From Pseudomonas sp. DG56-2 (GTDB taxonomy: Bacteria; Pseudomonadota; Gammaproteobacteria; Pseudomonadales; Pseudomonadaceae), in the NCBI RefSeq assembly GCF_004803755.1, contig NZ_CP032311.1:3798501-3862500 (forward strand): DNA of 64,000 nucleotides, in the 5' to 3' direction. Of the stretch, positions 1 through 11,623 are shown in pieces. Each line of letters starts with the position of its first letter. The stretch's first letter is position 1. Under the pieces are notes generated by a model. That model was not told the DNA's origin and ran no database searches. It saw only the letters and a list, made by a program, of their open reading frames with translations. The position numbers and the translations under genes are program-made.

Positions 1-80
1 TCAAGGTGGTAAGCGAAGAGTTCCTCGAGGCGGGCATTCCGCACGTGGACATGGTTCGCGAGTCACGCGAACTGGCCTGA
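1..80 (+). CDS. C-terminal end of an unrecognised protein (partial)
   Basis: An open frame enters from the left edge and stops at TGA 78-80. The last 25 residues (…EEFLEAGIPHVDMVRESRELA) are compatible with a folded cytoplasmic protein, but the fragment is too short to assign a family. It is followed by a GC-rich hairpin at 90-134, which fits the end of a transcription unit. No function is claimed. Confidence 0.55.
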   Translation, partial: KVVSEEFLEAGIPHVDMVRESRELA

Positions 81-89
81 CAGCTTATC

Positions 90-134
90 GTGGTGCAAGC
101 TCGCCCCCCTATGATGGGGGCGGGCCTGCACCAC
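90..134. terminator. GC-rich hairpin after the left-edge gene
   Basis: GTGGTGCA at 90-97 pairs with TGCACCAC at 127-134, and inside it GCCCCC at 103-108 pairs with GGGGGC at 116-121. There is no T-run after the stem, so it may act as a transcript-end stabiliser or a weak terminator. It sits between the left-edge stop codon and the next gene. Confidence 0.5.
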
Positions 135-199
135 GATGAAGCCAGCAAAAACCCTACAAATTTGCCATCATGTCCACTCCACCCGCGGAGATCATGGAC

Positions 200-934
200 A
201 TGCCGCTACTCCCCCTTCTCGCCTCTCTTCTCCTGTCGTTCAGCCTCAGCGCGCTAGCCGCTACGGAAGTCCTGCCACTGAGCCACCGCACCAGCGCCGA
301 GCTGCTACCCACCGCACAATCATTTCTTGGCAAAAACGGCACTGTCAGCGCCTTCGAAAACAAGTTGATCGTCAACGCCGACCCCGAACGAATCGATGAC
401 CTGCGCGCGTTACTTGCGCAACTGGATACTGCGCCGCGCCGCCTGATGATCAGCGTCGACAACAACGACAGCAACTATCAGGACAATCGCGGCAATGCTC
501 GCGTTATCCGCTACGGCACCTCGAACCGCGAAGGCGGCCTGCAGCAGGTGCAGGCAACCGAAGGTAGCCCTGCACTGATTCAGGTTGGCCAGAGCATTCC
601 CGTTACCAGCACTAGCACCGACGGCTACGGCCGGGTTCAAAGCGACACTGAATATCGCAACGTTACCCAGGGTTTCTATGTCACGGCCAGCGTCAACGGT
701 AATAACGTCAGCCTGAGCATTAGCACCAACAATGACCGCATGAGCCTGGAGCGTCCCGATGTAGTGAAGGTTCAAAGTACCGACACAACGGTCAGTGGCA
801 AGCTTGGTGAATGGATAACCCTGGCCGGGGTCAACCAGCAGAGTCAGGCCGAACGTAGTGCTTCAGCCATTTCCTACAGCACACAGCGCGGTGAAAACAT
901 GACTTTACGGGTAAAAGTCGATGCTTTGGACTGA
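200..934 (+). CDS. Secreted secretin-N-domain-like protein
   Basis: The ORF also has Met codons at 170 and 194, but GGAG at 187-190 lies 9 nt before ATG 200, and that start gives a clean signal peptide (MPLLPLLASLLLSFSLSALA). The mature part starts with a short alpha/beta stretch that reads like a secretin/NolW N-domain: a 'LLPTAQSFLGKNGTVSAFENKLIVNADPERI…' pattern, shown here in two pieces (LLPTAQSFLGKNG, then TVSAFENKLIVNADPERI). A Ser/Thr/Asn-rich beta region follows. It is far too short (244 aa) to form a secretin pore. A periplasmic accessory or orphan secretin-like protein is the best guess; the family name is inference. It is expressed alone, upstream of and in the same direction as aceA. 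Confidence 0.6.
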   Translation: MPLLPLLASLLLSFSLSALAATEVLPLSHRTSAELLPTAQSFLGKNGTVSAFENKLIVNADPERIDDLRALLAQLDTAPRRLMISVDNNDSNYQDNRGNARVIRYGTSNREGGLQQVQATEGSPALIQVGQSIPVTSTSTDGYGRVQSDTEYRNVTQGFYVTASVNGNNVSLSISTNNDRMSLERPDVVKVQSTDTTVSGKLGEWITLAGVNQQSQAERSASAISYSTQRGENMTLRVKVDALD

Positions 935-1423
935 GGCCGCGCAGATCAAGGCTTCGACCAACAGCCTCGGAACTGACTGATGGGTCGTATTAGACAAAAG
1001 ATGTAGTGGTGATAAAAAAGCACTACAAAACATTTGACGACCTCATTTGGTATAGGCATGATGGCCCCGCTCCCGCTAATCAGAGGCCCTGCAAAAGGCC
1101 TTCGAGCCGCGCTCTAACCTACCCACCTGAGCCGACTCGTGTCTGTACAGCCCACAAGGCAGTTTGACGAGATTGCGACTGGAACGAAGTTGTCCCGAGG
1201 GACGGAAGCGCATCAAAAGGCACCCGGCAGTACTGTTCAATGCAGTTCGGCAACCACGAGCCACCCTGCAACGAATACCTGACCCAAGCCTGCTCGCTTC
1301 CCCGCTTCGAGCACCATCGTTCGACCGTCGCACATTTCGCTGAACATGACTTGCGCCAGGCTTCTGATCTGCGCTGTGTGAGCGAGAATTTTTTCCAAGA
1401 CCGATGCGACGAGGTTTATTTCC
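935..1423 (+). promoter_or_regulatory. aceA upstream region and long leader
   Basis: This 489 bp stretch has no convincing gene; the short plus-strand frame inside it (1240-1521) runs out of frame into aceA. It holds an inverted repeat at 1002-1027 and a plausible sigma-70 promoter: TTGACG at 1034-1039, 17 nt, then CATGAT at 1057-1062. If that promoter is real, transcription starts near 1068 and leaves an untranslated leader of about 355 nt before the aceA start codon. No recognised riboswitch was seen in it. Confidence 0.5.
1002..1027. promoter_or_regulatory. Inverted repeat TGTAGT-N14-ACTACA (RccR-like operator)
   Basis: TGTAGT at 1002-1007 faces ACTACA at 1022-1027; the match extends to TGTAGTG/CACTACA. 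It lies just upstream of the candidate -35 of aceA. TGTAGT half-sites in inverted orientation are the type described for RccR, the RpiR-family KDPG-responsive regulator of aceA, glcB and pyruvate genes in pseudomonads. The assignment rests on half-site sequence and location; the spacing preference of RccR is recalled, not checked. Confidence 0.55.
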
Positions 1424-2749
1424 ATGGCACTGACACGCGAACAGCAAATTGCAGCCCTCGAAAAAGACTGGGCCGAAAACCCGCGCTGGAAAGGCGTGAC
1501 CCGTACCTACACCGCCGCTGATGTCGTACGTCTGCGTGGCTCGGTCCAACCTGAGCACACCCTGGCCCGCATGGGTGCTGAAAAGCTGTGGAAGCTGGTC
1601 ACTCAAGGTGCACACCCGGCCTTCCGTCCAGAAAAAGATTTCGTCAACTGCATGGGCGCCCTGACCGGTGGCCAGGCTGTTCAACAGGTGAAGGCCGGCA
1701 TCCAGGCTATCTACCTGTCCGGCTGGCAAGTGGCTGCCGACAACAACTCGGCCGAGTCCATGTACCCAGACCAGTCGCTGTACCCAGTAGACTCGGTTCC
1801 AACTGTAGTCAAGCGCATCAACAACTCGTTCCGTCGCGCCGACCAGATCCAGTGGAAAGCAGGCAAGAACCCAGGCGATGACGGCTACATCGACTACTTC
1901 GCTCCAATCGTGGCTGACGCCGAAGCCGGTTTCGGCGGCGTCCTGAACGCCTACGAGCTGATGAAGAACATGATCGAAGCAGGCGCCGCCGGCGTTCACT
2001 TCGAAGACCAACTGGCATCGGTTAAAAAATGCGGTCACATGGGCGGCAAGGTTCTGGTGCCAACCCAGGAAGCCGTACAAAAGCTGAGCGCTGCGCGTCT
2101 GGCTGCCGACGTTGCCGGCGTACCGACCATCATTCTGGCCCGTACCGACGCCAACGCCGCTGACCTGCTGACCAGCGACTGCGACCCTTACGATCAGCCA
2201 TTCGTAGTTGGCGAGCGTACCCAGGAAGGTTTCTACAAGGTACGTGCCGGTCTCGACCAAGCCATTGCCCGCGGCCTGGCCTACGCGCCTTACGCTGACT
2301 TGATCTGGTGTGAAACCGCCAAGCCAGACCTGGACGAAGCCCGTCGTTTCGCCGAAGCGATCAAGAAGGAATACCCAGACCAGATCCTGTCCTACAACTG
2401 CTCGCCTTCTTTCAACTGGAAGAAGAACCTGGACGACGCGACCATCGCCAAGTTCCAACGCGAACTGTCGGCCATGGGCTACAAGCACCAGTTCATCACT
2501 TTGGCCGGCATTCACAACATGTGGCACGGCATGTTCAACCTGGCGCACGACTACGCCCGCAACGACATGACCGCCTACGTGAAACTGCAGGAACAAGAGT
2601 TCGCTGACGCTTCCAAAGGCTACACCTTCGTGGCCCACCAGCAGGAAGTCGGCACCGGCTACTTCGACGACATGACCACTGTGATTCAAGGTGGCAAGTC
2701 TTCGGTTACCGCGCTGACCGGCTCCACCGAAGAAGAGCAGTTCCACTGA
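1424..2749 (+). CDS. aceA: Isocitrate lyase
   Basis: This 441-aa protein cleaves isocitrate to succinate and glyoxylate, the first step of the glyoxylate shunt used on acetate and fatty acids. The active-site signature K-K-C-G-H-M-G-G is present with the catalytic Cys at residue 203. The length fits the short-form AceA family (about 430-440 aa). The start ATG 1424 has GAGG about 10 nt upstream. It is monocistronic: a strong terminator follows at 2785-2818, and an inverted repeat and promoter lie upstream. A long open frame on the opposite strand (1076-2746) is a codon-bias shadow. Confidence 0.97.
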   Translation: MALTREQQIAALEKDWAENPRWKGVTRTYTAADVVRLRGSVQPEHTLARMGAEKLWKLVTQGAHPAFRPEKDFVNCMGALTGGQAVQQVKAGIQAIYLSGWQVAADNNSAESMYPDQSLYPVDSVPTVVKRINNSFRRADQIQWKAGKNPGDDGYIDYFAPIVADAEAGFGGVLNAYELMKNMIEAGAAGVHFEDQLASVKKCGHMGGKVLVPTQEAVQKLSAARLAADVAGVPTIILARTDANAADLLTSDCDPYDQPFVVGERTQEGFYKVRAGLDQAIARGLAYAPYADLIWCETAKPDLDEARRFAEAIKKEYPDQILSYNCSPSFNWKKNLDDATIAKFQRELSAMGYKHQFITLAGIHNMWHGMFNLAHDYARNDMTAYVKLQEQEFADASKGYTFVAHQQEVGTGYFDDMTTVIQGGKSSVTALTGSTEEEQFH

Positions 2750-2784
2750 TTAGTGGGCAATTGCTGAAATTCGGGTAGCAGATG

Positions 2785-2820
2785 AAACCCGGAGCCTGTG
2801 ATGGGGCTCCGGGTTTTTGC
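2785..2820 (+). terminator. Rho-independent terminator of aceA
   Basis: AAACCCGGAGCC at 2785-2796 pairs perfectly with GGCTCCGGGTTT at 2805-2816 around an 8-nt loop, and the T-run covers 2814-2818. It sits 36 bp after the aceA stop codon. Confidence 0.92.
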
Positions 2821-2933
2821 TTATTCAGCAACGTCACACAGGCTCCACGAAGCCCGCTGATTCGGCCGATTCGGCACTTCCTTAATAATCCGCATTGGCT
2901 ATCCTAGGGGCACGACAACACCAAGGATCGGTC

Positions 2934-3596
2934 ATGCCCCGCCCTCTCACGCTTCTCTGCCTGGCCCTGCTCGGCGCCGCCTTCTATCTATATGCACTGG
3001 CCAGCGACAACGCGCTACTCGGCCTGGCAGTCAAACCGATTCCCGTCCTCGCCCTGATCGCCTGGCTGTATGCTGCCGAACCTGGCCGCTACCGTCGCTG
3101 GATAACCGTGGGCCTGGCATTCTCACTGCTGGGCGACGTGCTCCTGGCCGTACCGGGCGATCTGTTCGTGTTCGGCCTGGCAGCCTTTCTGTTCGCCCAC
3201 CTGGCCTACCTGCGCGCCTACCTTAATGAAGCGCGTCAAATGGCGACCTGGGCACTGGCCATTTCACTGATTGTCGGTGCGGCGCTGCTGACGCTTCTGA
3301 TCAGCCACGGGCTCGGAGAATTGCTGACTCCGGTAACGGTCTACGCACTGGCTATCAGCGCCATGCTCTGGCGCGCCCTGGCTTGCGGCGGTATCGCGGC
3401 ATTGGGAGCGATAGCCTTCGTATTTTCCGATAGCTTGATAGGCATCGATCGCTTTGTCGGGCATTTCGAAGCTGCCCCCTATCTGATCATCCTCGCCTAC
3501 TGGCTTGGACAATGGGCGATCGCAGCTTCGGTCTACACTAATCGGGGGACAAAAACCTTGATCCAGACCCCGGCACGCCAGGATAAATTCGGTTAA
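2934..3596 (+). CDS. YhhN/TMEM86-family membrane protein (lysoplasmalogenase-like)
   Basis: This is a polytopic inner-membrane protein of 220 aa with about eight hydrophobic segments. The motifs around 'FSLLGDVLLAVPG' and 'FLFAHLAYLRAYL' are typical of the YhhN family; in animals the TMEM86B member hydrolyses the vinyl-ether bond of lysoplasmalogens, while the bacterial role is unproven. The frame is open from 2895, but AAGGA at 2923-2927 is correctly spaced for ATG 2934. It stands alone between aceA and the nuo promoter region. Confidence 0.8.
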   Translation: MPRPLTLLCLALLGAAFYLYALASDNALLGLAVKPIPVLALIAWLYAAEPGRYRRWITVGLAFSLLGDVLLAVPGDLFVFGLAAFLFAHLAYLRAYLNEARQMATWALAISLIVGAALLTLLISHGLGELLTPVTVYALAISAMLWRALACGGIAALGAIAFVFSDSLIGIDRFVGHFEAAPYLIILAYWLGQWAIAASVYTNRGTKTLIQTPARQDKFG

Positions 3597-3685
3597 AACA
3601 CCGGGGGTAAAAACTTGCAGGTGATGCCAATGCCGCACAACTTTGTAGTTGACCTTAACAGTAGGACGAATTGCATTTCTGCAAA

Positions 3686-3700
3686 TGATATTAATTATCA
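3686..3700. promoter_or_regulatory. Fur-box-like palindrome
   Basis: TGATATTAATTATCA matches the 7-1-7 Fur motif TGATAATnATTATCA at 14 of 15 informative positions, and the symmetry extends outward to AATGATA/TATCATT. A possible -35 TTGCAT lies at 3671-3676. The site is 255 bp from nuoA, so it may serve an unannotated short transcript as well as, or instead of, nuo. Confidence 0.65.
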
Positions 3701-3837
3701 TTACGAAGTTGAGAGTTCATTACGCGATGCAAGAAACATAATTAACAAAACCCGAGACAATGCCCGTCCCATGCGGCCTGCAGCGAGTTACGCAAGTTTT
3801 TTGTTCTTAATCTTACGAATAAATTTGCTGCAGAAAT

Positions 3838-3866
3838 TTTACTTGCACCGGGTTTACCCATAAAAT
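3838..3866 (+). promoter_or_regulatory. Candidate sigma-70 promoter of the nuo operon
   Basis: TTTACT at 3838-3843 (4/6 to consensus) and TAAAAT at 3861-3866 (5/6) are separated by 17 nt. The predicted start near 3873 leaves a leader of about 80 nt before nuoA. This is inference from sequence only. Confidence 0.5.
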
Positions 3867-3954
3867 CAGCACGATAGATTCCGCTGCGACATATCGTCAC
3901 TGCTTTACTACTTTCCAAGCCGCAGAGACAGGTCTCTGTATAAGGATTTTCAGC

Positions 3955-4368
3955 ATGCCCGATTCGACAGGACTCATCGCCCACAACTGGGGCTTTGCCA
4001 TTTTCCTTTTGGGTGTCGTTGGCCTCTGCGCCTTCATGCTCGGTCTGTCCGCTTTGCTCGGCAGCAAGGCATGGGGCCGCAGCAAGAACGAACCCTTCGA
4101 ATCCGGCATGCTGCCTACTGGCGGCGCCCGCTTGCGCCTGTCAGCCAAATTCTATCTGGTCGCGATGCTGTTCGTGATCTTCGATATCGAAGCCCTCTTT
4201 CTCTTTGCATGGTCTGTGTCCGTCCGCGAAAGCGGCTGGACCGGATTCGTCGAAGCTCTCGTTTTCATAGCAATTCTGTTGGCAGGCCTTGTCTACCTAT
4301 TCCGAGTGGGGGCACTTGATTGGGCTCCGGAAGCTCGTCGTAAGCGGCAAGCGAAGCTGAAACAATGA
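3955..4368 (+). CDS. nuoA: NADH-quinone oxidoreductase subunit A
   Basis: NuoA is a 137-aa subunit of the membrane arm of respiratory complex I. Three transmembrane helices are visible, including '[18 protein letters not shown]' and '[19 protein letters not shown]'; the loop between TM1 and TM2 carries the conserved '[22 protein letters not shown]'-type segment (positions about 43-65). It is the first gene of the nuo operon, with AAGGA about 9 nt before ATG 3955. nuoB follows after 10 nt. Confidence 0.96.
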   Translation: MPDSTGLIAHNWGFAIFLLGVVGLCAFMLGLSALLGSKAWGRSKNEPFESGMLPTGGARLRLSAKFYLVAMLFVIFDIEALFLFAWSVSVRESGWTGFVEALVFIAILLAGLVYLFRVGALDWAPEARRKRQAKLKQ

Positions 4369-4378
4369 GGCTTTGGCA

Positions 4379-5056
4379 ATGCAATACAATCTCACCAGAA
4401 TCGACCCGGATGCTCCCAACGAGCAATATCCAATCGGAGAGCGGGAAACCGTCTCCGATTCGCTGCTAGAGGACCAGGTCCACAAGAACATCTTCATGGG
4501 CAAGCTCGAAGATGTTCTCAGTGGTGCGGTCAACTGGGGGCGTAAAAACTCCTTGTGGCCCTACAACTTCGGCCTCTCCTGCTGCTACGTGGAAATGACC
4601 ACGGCCTTTACGGCGCCTCACGACATCGCCCGCTTCGGTGCGGAAGTCATTCGGGCATCGCCGCGTCAGGCCGACTTCATGGTTATCGCCGGTACCTGCT
4701 TCATCAAGATGGCGCCGATCATCCAGCGCCTGTATGAGCAGATGCTTGAACCCAAGTGGGTTATCTCCATGGGTTCGTGCGCCAACTCCGGTGGCATGTA
4801 CGACATCTATTCGGTCGTTCAGGGGGTCGACAAGTTCCTCCCCGTGGATGTCTATGTGCCCGGCTGCCCGCCTCGCCCTGAAGCCTTCCTGCAAGGCCTG
4901 ATGCTGTTGCAGGAGTCGATTGGCCAGGAGCGTCGTCCTCTTTCATGGGTTGTCGGCGATCAAGGCATTTACCGTGCCGAGATGCCGTCGCAGAAAGAGC
5001 AACGCCGTGAACAGCGCATCCAGGTCACCAACCTGCGCAGCCCCGACGAAGTCTGA
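4379..5056 (+). CDS. nuoB: NADH-quinone oxidoreductase subunit B
   Basis: NuoB carries the terminal [4Fe-4S] cluster N2 that passes electrons to quinone in the connecting part of complex I. The four ligands are visible as Cys68, Cys69, Cys134 and Cys163 ('LSCCYVEM', 'GSCANSGG', 'PGCPPRPEA'). A TTG at 4373 extends the frame by two codons, but TGAGG at 4366-4370, formed over the nuoA stop codon, is spaced 8 nt from ATG 4379. The protein is 225 aa. A 78 bp gap with a hairpin separates it from nuoCD. Confidence 0.97.
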   Translation: MQYNLTRIDPDAPNEQYPIGERETVSDSLLEDQVHKNIFMGKLEDVLSGAVNWGRKNSLWPYNFGLSCCYVEMTTAFTAPHDIARFGAEVIRASPRQADFMVIAGTCFIKMAPIIQRLYEQMLEPKWVISMGSCANSGGMYDIYSVVQGVDKFLPVDVYVPGCPPRPEAFLQGLMLLQESIGQERRPLSWVVGDQGIYRAEMPSQKEQRREQRIQVTNLRSPDEV

Positions 5057-5064
5057 TCCAGCGA

Positions 5065-5090
5065 CCTGTTGCCTGCGCATGCGCGACAGG
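5065..5090 (+). other. Intra-operon hairpin between nuoB and nuoCD
   Basis: CCTGTTGC at 5065-5072 pairs with GCGACAGG at 5083-5090 (one G-T wobble); the 10-nt loop is itself part of a GCGCATGCGC palindrome. There is no T-run. It may be an mRNA processing or stability element rather than a terminator. Confidence 0.4.
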
Positions 5091-5116
5091 CAGCCTGGCT
5101 TCATTCTCTACGTTGA

Positions 5117-6916
<1,800 letters not shown>

Positions 6917-6918
6917 GC

Positions 6919-7416
6919 ATGAATAACACGCTTATCCAAACCGACCGTTTCGCCCTGAGCGAAACCGAGCGCTCGGCCATCGAGCACGAGATGCATCACT
7001 ACGAGGACCCGCGCGCGGCGTCCATCGAAGCCCTGAAGATCGTTCAGAAGGAACGTGGCTGGGTGCCGGACGGCGCCATCTATGCCATCGGCGAAGTGCT
7101 CGGCATTCCTGCCAGCGACGTCGAAGGCGTGGCTACCTTCTATAGTCAGATCTTCCGTCAGCCGGTTGGCCGGCACATCATCCGCGTTTGCGACAGCATG
7201 GTCTGCTACATCGGTGGCCACGAATCCGTGGTCAGCCAGATTCAGAACGAGCTGGGTATTGGCCTGGGCCAGACGACCGCCGACGGCCGCTTCACCCTGC
7301 TGCCGGTGTGCTGCCTGGGCAACTGCGACAAGGCTCCGGCACTGATGATCGACGACGACACCTTTGGTGATGTCCAGCCTGCTGGCGTCTCCAAGTTGCT
7401 GGAGGGTTACGTATGA
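6919..7416 (+). CDS. nuoE: NADH-quinone oxidoreductase subunit E
   Basis: NuoE (165 aa) is part of the NADH-dehydrogenase module and holds the [2Fe-2S] cluster N1a. Its four ligands are Cys91, Cys96, Cys132 and Cys136 (in 'CDSMVC' and 'CCLGNC'), the usual C-x4-C…C-x3-C thioredoxin-like ferredoxin pattern. Its ATG follows the nuoCD stop by 2 nt with a weak ribosome site, and its stop overlaps the nuoF start as ATGA (7413-7416). Confidence 0.97.
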   Translation: MNNTLIQTDRFALSETERSAIEHEMHHYEDPRAASIEALKIVQKERGWVPDGAIYAIGEVLGIPASDVEGVATFYSQIFRQPVGRHIIRVCDSMVCYIGGHESVVSQIQNELGIGLGQTTADGRFTLLPVCCLGNCDKAPALMIDDDTFGDVQPAGVSKLLEGYV

Positions 7417-8777
7417 CCATCACTTCCTTCGGCCCGGCCAACCGCATTGCGCGCAGCGCCGAGACCCATCCGCTGACCTGGCGTCTGCGCGACGACGGCG
7501 AACCTGTGTGGCTCGACGAGTACCAGGCCAAGGACGGCTACAGCGCCGCCCGCAAGGCCCTGGCCCAGATGTCCCAGGACGATATCGTCCAGACCGTGAA
7601 AGACGCCGGCCTCAAGGGTCGCGGCGGTGCGGGCTTCCCGACAGGGGTCAAATGGGGCCTGATGCCCAAAGACGAATCCATGAACATCCGCTACCTGCTG
7701 TGCAACGCGGATGAAATGGAACCCAACACCTGGAAAGACCGCATGCTGATGGAGCAACAGCCCCATCTGCTGGTCGAAGGCATGCTGATCAGTGCCCGTG
7801 CACTGAAGGCCTACCGTGGTTATATCTTCCTGCGTGGCGAATACACCACCGCGGCGACGAACCTCAACCGCGCCATCGATGAAGCCAAGGCCGCAGGTCT
7901 GCTGGGCAAGAACATCCTTGGCAGCGGCTTTGACTTCGAGTTGTTCGTCCACACCGGTGCCGGCCGCTACATCTGCGGCGAAGAAACTGCACTGATCAAC
8001 TCCCTGGAAGGTCGTCGCGCCAACCCGCGCTCCAAGCCGCCCTTCCCTGCTGCCGTGGGCGTATGGGGCAAGCCGACCTGCGTGAACAACGTCGAGACCC
8101 TGTGCAACGTACCGGCAATCGTCGGTAATGGCGTTGACTGGTACAAGTCGCTGGCACGCGAAGGTTCAGAAGATCACGGCACCAAGCTGATGGGCTTCTC
8201 CGGCAAGGTCAAGAACCCTGGCCTGTGGGAACTGCCATTCGGCGTTACCGCCCGTGAACTGTTCGAAGACTACGCCGGCGGCATGCGCGACGGCTTCAAG
8301 CTCAAGTGCTGGCAGCCAGGCGGCGCCGGTACCGGCTTTTTGCTGCCCGAGCATCTCGATGCGCAAATGTATGCCGGTGGCATCGCCAAAGTCGGCACCC
8401 GTATGGGTACTGGCCTGGCCATGGCCGTGGACGACAGCGTCAACATGGTTTCGCTGCTGCGCAACATGGAAGAGTTCTTTGCCCGCGAATCCTGCGGCTG
8501 GTGCACCCCATGCCGTGACGGCCTGCCGTGGAGCGTGAAGATGCTTCGTTCCCTCGAGAAAGGCCAAGGCAAGGCAGAAGACATCGAGACCCTGCTGGGT
8601 CTGGTCAACTTCCTCGGCCCAGGCCGCACCTTCTGCGCTCACGCGCCAGGTGCCGTCGAGCCGCTGGGCAGTGCCATCAAGTATTTCCGTCCGGAGTTCG
8701 AGGCCGGCGTCGCGCCTGTTACAGGCAGCGAAGCCCTGCGCCCGAACCTGGCCAAGCCGATTGTCGTCGGCGCATAA
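7413..8777 (+). CDS. nuoF: NADH-quinone oxidoreductase subunit F
   Basis: NuoF (454 aa) binds NADH and FMN and holds [4Fe-4S] cluster N3. The glycine-rich '[13 protein letters not shown]' loop, the '[15 protein letters not shown]' segment and the C-terminal cluster motif 'SCGWCTPC' with a later Cys ('FCAHAPG') are all visible. It overlaps nuoE by four bases. An unusual 131 bp gap separates it from nuoG. Confidence 0.97.
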   Translation: MTITSFGPANRIARSAETHPLTWRLRDDGEPVWLDEYQAKDGYSAARKALAQMSQDDIVQTVKDAGLKGRGGAGFPTGVKWGLMPKDESMNIRYLLCNADEMEPNTWKDRMLMEQQPHLLVEGMLISARALKAYRGYIFLRGEYTTAATNLNRAIDEAKAAGLLGKNILGSGFDFELFVHTGAGRYICGEETALINSLEGRRANPRSKPPFPAAVGVWGKPTCVNNVETLCNVPAIVGNGVDWYKSLAREGSEDHGTKLMGFSGKVKNPGLWELPFGVTARELFEDYAGGMRDGFKLKCWQPGGAGTGFLLPEHLDAQMYAGGIAKVGTRMGTGLAMAVDDSVNMVSLLRNMEEFFARESCGWCTPCRDGLPWSVKMLRSLEKGQGKAEDIETLLGLVNFLGPGRTFCAHAPGAVEPLGSAIKYFRPEFEAGVAPVTGSEALRPNLAKPIVVGA

Positions 8778-8908
8778 CAAATGAAATGCGGGTGGTCCGT
8801 GCCATCCGCTGCTTCGACGGCTCGCCAGGTAATGCCTGTGCGGGCTGCAAGCACACAGATTTCCATTAGCCACGCCCGCAGACGCGGGCCAACGAAGAAC
8901 TTTGAACC
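8778..8908 (+). other. Intra-operon gap with hairpin between nuoF and nuoG
   Basis: The other junctions in this operon are tight, but 131 bp of untranslated sequence separates nuoF and nuoG. It ends with a short GC hairpin, GCCCGC (8874-8879) / GCGGGC (8884-8889), about 20 nt before the nuoG start. No ORF or promoter of note was seen. Confidence 0.45.
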
Positions 8909-11623
8909 ATGGCCACTATCCACGTAGACGGCAGAGCGCTCGAAGTCAACGGTGCAGACAACCTGTTACAGGCTTGTCTGTCGCTCGGCCTCGACATCCC
9001 CTATTTTTGCTGGCACCCGGCGCTCGGTAGCGTCGGCGCCTGCCGCCAGTGCGCGGTCAAGCAGTACACCGACGAAAACGACACCCGCGGTCGTATCGTC
9101 ATGTCTTGCATGACCCCTGCCACTGATGGCACCTGGATTTCCATCGATGACGACGAGTCCAAGGCGTTTCGCGCCAGTGTCGTTGAATGGCTGATGACCA
9201 ACCACCCGCACGACTGCCCGGTCTGTGAGGAAGGCGGTCATTGCCACCTGCAAGACATGACGGTAATGACCGGCCACAACGAGCGCCGTTACCGTTTCAC
9301 CAAACGTACCCACCAGAACCAGGAGCTCGGCCCGTTCATCGCTCACGAGATGAACCGCTGCATCGCCTGCTACCGTTGCGTGCGTTACTACAAGGACTAT
9401 GCCGGCGGTACCGACCTGGGCGTATACGGTGCCCACGACAACGTCTATTTCGGTCGTGTTGAAGACGGCGTCCTCGAGAGCGAGTTCTCCGGCAACCTCA
9501 CCGAGGTCTGCCCTACCGGTGTGTTCACCGACAAGACTCACTCCGAGCGCTACAACCGTAAGTGGGACATGCAGTTTGCACCGAGCATCTGCCACGGCTG
9601 CTCCAGCGGTTGCAACATCAGCCCGGGCGAGCGTTATGGCGAACTGCGTCGGATCGAAAACCGCTTCAACGGTTCGGTCAACCAATACTTCCTGTGCGAC
9701 CGCGGCCGTTTTGGCTATGGCTACGTCAACCGTGAAGACCGCCCACGCCAGCCGCTGCTCGCCAATGGCAGCAAGCTGAGCCTGGACGCTGCGCTGGATA
9801 AAGCTGCAGACATGCTCCGCGGTCGCAACATCGTGGGCATCGGCTCGCCGCGCGCCAGCCTGGAAAGCAACTACGGCCTGCGTGAACTGGTGGGTGCCGA
9901 GCACTTCTACTCGGGTATGGAAGCCGGTGAACTGGCCCGTGTACGCCTGGCCCTGCAAGTACTGAACGACAGCCCGCTGCCAGTTCCGACCCTGCGCGAC
10001 ATGGAAGACCATGACGCGGTGTTCGTCCTCGGTGAAGACCTCACCCAGACCGCCGCCCGCGTTGCCCTGGCACTGCGCCAGTCGGTCAAGGGCAAGGCCG
10101 AAGCCATGGCCGAGGCCATGCGCGTTCAGCCTTGGCTCGACGCCGCGGTGAAAAACATCGGCCAACACGCCATGTACCCGCTGTTCATCGCCAGCCTTGC
10201 CGAAACTAAGCTCGATGACGTCGCTGAAGAATGCGTACACGCAGCACCAGACGACTTGGCTCGTATCGGTTTCGCCGTCGCCCACGCCATCGACCCAAGC
10301 GCCCCTGCCGTGGACGGCCTGGACGCAGAAGCCCTGGCCCTGGCCAAGCGTATTGCCGATGCCCTGGTTGCTGCCAATCGCCCACTGGTGGTTGCCGGTA
10401 CCTCGCTGGCCTCCAGCGCGCTGATCGAAGCTGCCGCCAACATCGCCAAGGCCCTGAAGCTGCGTGAGAAGAATGGCTCGCTGAGCCTGGTCGTGCCTGA
10501 GGCCAACAGCCTCGGTATGGCCATGCTCGGTGGCGATTCACTCGATGCCGCCCTGGACGCAGTGATTTCCGGCAAGGCCGACGCCATCGTCGTCCTCGAA
10601 AACGATCTGTACAGCCGCGTTCCGGCTGCCAAGGTCGACGCTGCCCTGGCTGCGGCCAAAGTGGTGATCGTCGCTGACCACCAGAAGACGCGCACGGTAG
10701 ACCGCGCTCACCTGGTGCTGCCAGCAGCCAGCTTTGCTGAAGGCGACGGTACTCTGGTCAGCCTCGAAGGCCGTGCCCAGCGGTTCTTCCAGGTTTTCGA
10801 TCCTACGTACCTGGACAGCAGCATCCTGGTTCATGAAGGCTGGCGCTGGATGCACGCGCTGCGTGCCACCCTGCTCAACAAGCCTGTGGACTGGACCCAG
10901 TTGGACCACGTCACCGCCGCCTGCGCCGCTGCCGCTCCACAGTTGACCGGCATCGTCAACGCCGCACCGTCCGCTTCGTTCCGCATCAAAGGCATGAAGA
11001 TTGCCCGTGAGCCACTGCGTTACTCCGGTCGTACCGCGATGCGTGCCAACATCAGTGTGCACGAGCCACGCACCCCGCAGGACAAAGACACCGCGTTCGC
11101 CTTCTCCATGGAAGGCTACTCGGGCTCGGCCGAACCTCGCTCGCAAGTACCGTTCGCCTGGTCTCCGGGCTGGAACTCGCCACAAGCCTGGAACAAGTTC
11201 CAGGATGAGGTCGGAGGTCACCTGCGCGCAGGCGACCCAGGCACTCGCCTGATCGAAAGCCAGGGCGACAAGCTCAACTGGTTCGCCAATGTACCGGCAG
11301 CGTTCTCTCCAGCCCGTGGTACCTGGCAGGTCGTGCCGTTCTACCACCTGTTCGGCAGCGAAGAGAATTCCTCGCGCGCCGCACCGGTACAAGAACGCAT
11401 TCCACAGGCCTACGTCGGCCTGGCCAAGTCCGAAGCCGACCGCCTGGGCGTCAACGAGGGTGCAATGCTCAGTTTGAACGTGGCTGGCCAGACCCTGCGT
11501 CTGCCATTGCGTATCAATGAAGAACTGGGCGCAGGCCTGGTTGCCCTGCCCAAAGGCCTGGCCGGCATTCCACCAGCCATCTTCGGTGCATCCGTCGAAG
11601 GTCTGCAGGAGGCAGCACAATGA
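8909..11623 (+). CDS. nuoG: NADH-quinone oxidoreductase subunit G
   Basis: NuoG (904 aa) is the largest peripheral subunit and carries several iron-sulfur clusters. All ligand sets are visible: N1b by Cys34/45/48/67; N5 by His99, Cys103/106/112; N4 by Cys151/154/157/201; and the additional N7 by Cys228/231/235/263. N7 occurs only in some bacteria, including E. coli. A molybdopterin-oxidoreductase-like domain follows from about residue 270. The stop overlaps the nuoH start (ATGA at 11620-11623). Confidence 0.97.
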   Translation: MATIHVDGRALEVNGADNLLQACLSLGLDIPYFCWHPALGSVGACRQCAVKQYTDENDTRGRIVMSCMTPATDGTWISIDDDESKAFRASVVEWLMTNHPHDCPVCEEGGHCHLQDMTVMTGHNERRYRFTKRTHQNQELGPFIAHEMNRCIACYRCVRYYKDYAGGTDLGVYGAHDNVYFGRVEDGVLESEFSGNLTEVCPTGVFTDKTHSERYNRKWDMQFAPSICHGCSSGCNISPGERYGELRRIENRFNGSVNQYFLCDRGRFGYGYVNREDRPRQPLLANGSKLSLDAALDKAADMLRGRNIVGIGSPRASLESNYGLRELVGAEHFYSGMEAGELARVRLALQVLNDSPLPVPTLRDMEDHDAVFVLGEDLTQTAARVALALRQSVKGKAEAMAEAMRVQPWLDAAVKNIGQHAMYPLFIASLAETKLDDVAEECVHAAPDDLARIGFAVAHAIDPSAPAVDGLDAEALALAKRIADALVAANRPLVVAGTSLASSALIEAAANIAKALKLREKNGSLSLVVPEANSLGMAMLGGDSLDAALDAVISGKADAIVVLENDLYSRVPAAKVDAALAAAKVVIVADHQKTRTVDRAHLVLPAASFAEGDGTLVSLEGRAQRFFQVFDPTYLDSSILVHEGWRWMHALRATLLNKPVDWTQLDHVTAACAAAAPQLTGIVNAAPSASFRIKGMKIAREPLRYSGRTAMRANISVHEPRTPQDKDTAFAFSMEGYSGSAEPRSQVPFAWSPGWNSPQAWNKFQDEVGGHLRAGDPGTRLIESQGDKLNWFANVPAAFSPARGTWQVVPFYHLFGSEENSSRAAPVQERIPQAYVGLAKSEADRLGVNEGAMLSLNVAGQTLRLPLRINEELGAGLVALPKGLAGIPPAIFGASVEGLQEAAQ

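Larger units (their letters stand above)
3597..3954. promoter_or_regulatory. Intergenic region before the nuo operon
   Basis: This 358 bp gap is visibly more A/T-rich than its surroundings. It holds a Fur-box-like palindrome at 3686-3700 and, closer to nuoA, a promoter candidate TTTACT (3838-3843), 17 nt, TAAAAT (3861-3866). An 82-codon frame at 3615-3863 has no convincing ribosome site or recognisable protein and is not called. The T-run near 3797-3802 follows only a weak hairpin. Confidence 0.6.

Noticed and set aside
1076..2746. 556-codon open frame on the minus strand opposite aceA
   Set aside because: It mirrors the third-position bias of aceA, has no ribosome site and reads as low-similarity Val/Gly/His-rich sequence; aceA is certain.
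3615..3863. 82-codon plus-strand ORF spanning the Fur-box-like site
   Set aside because: No ribosome site, no recognisable protein, and its sequence covers regulatory palindromes.
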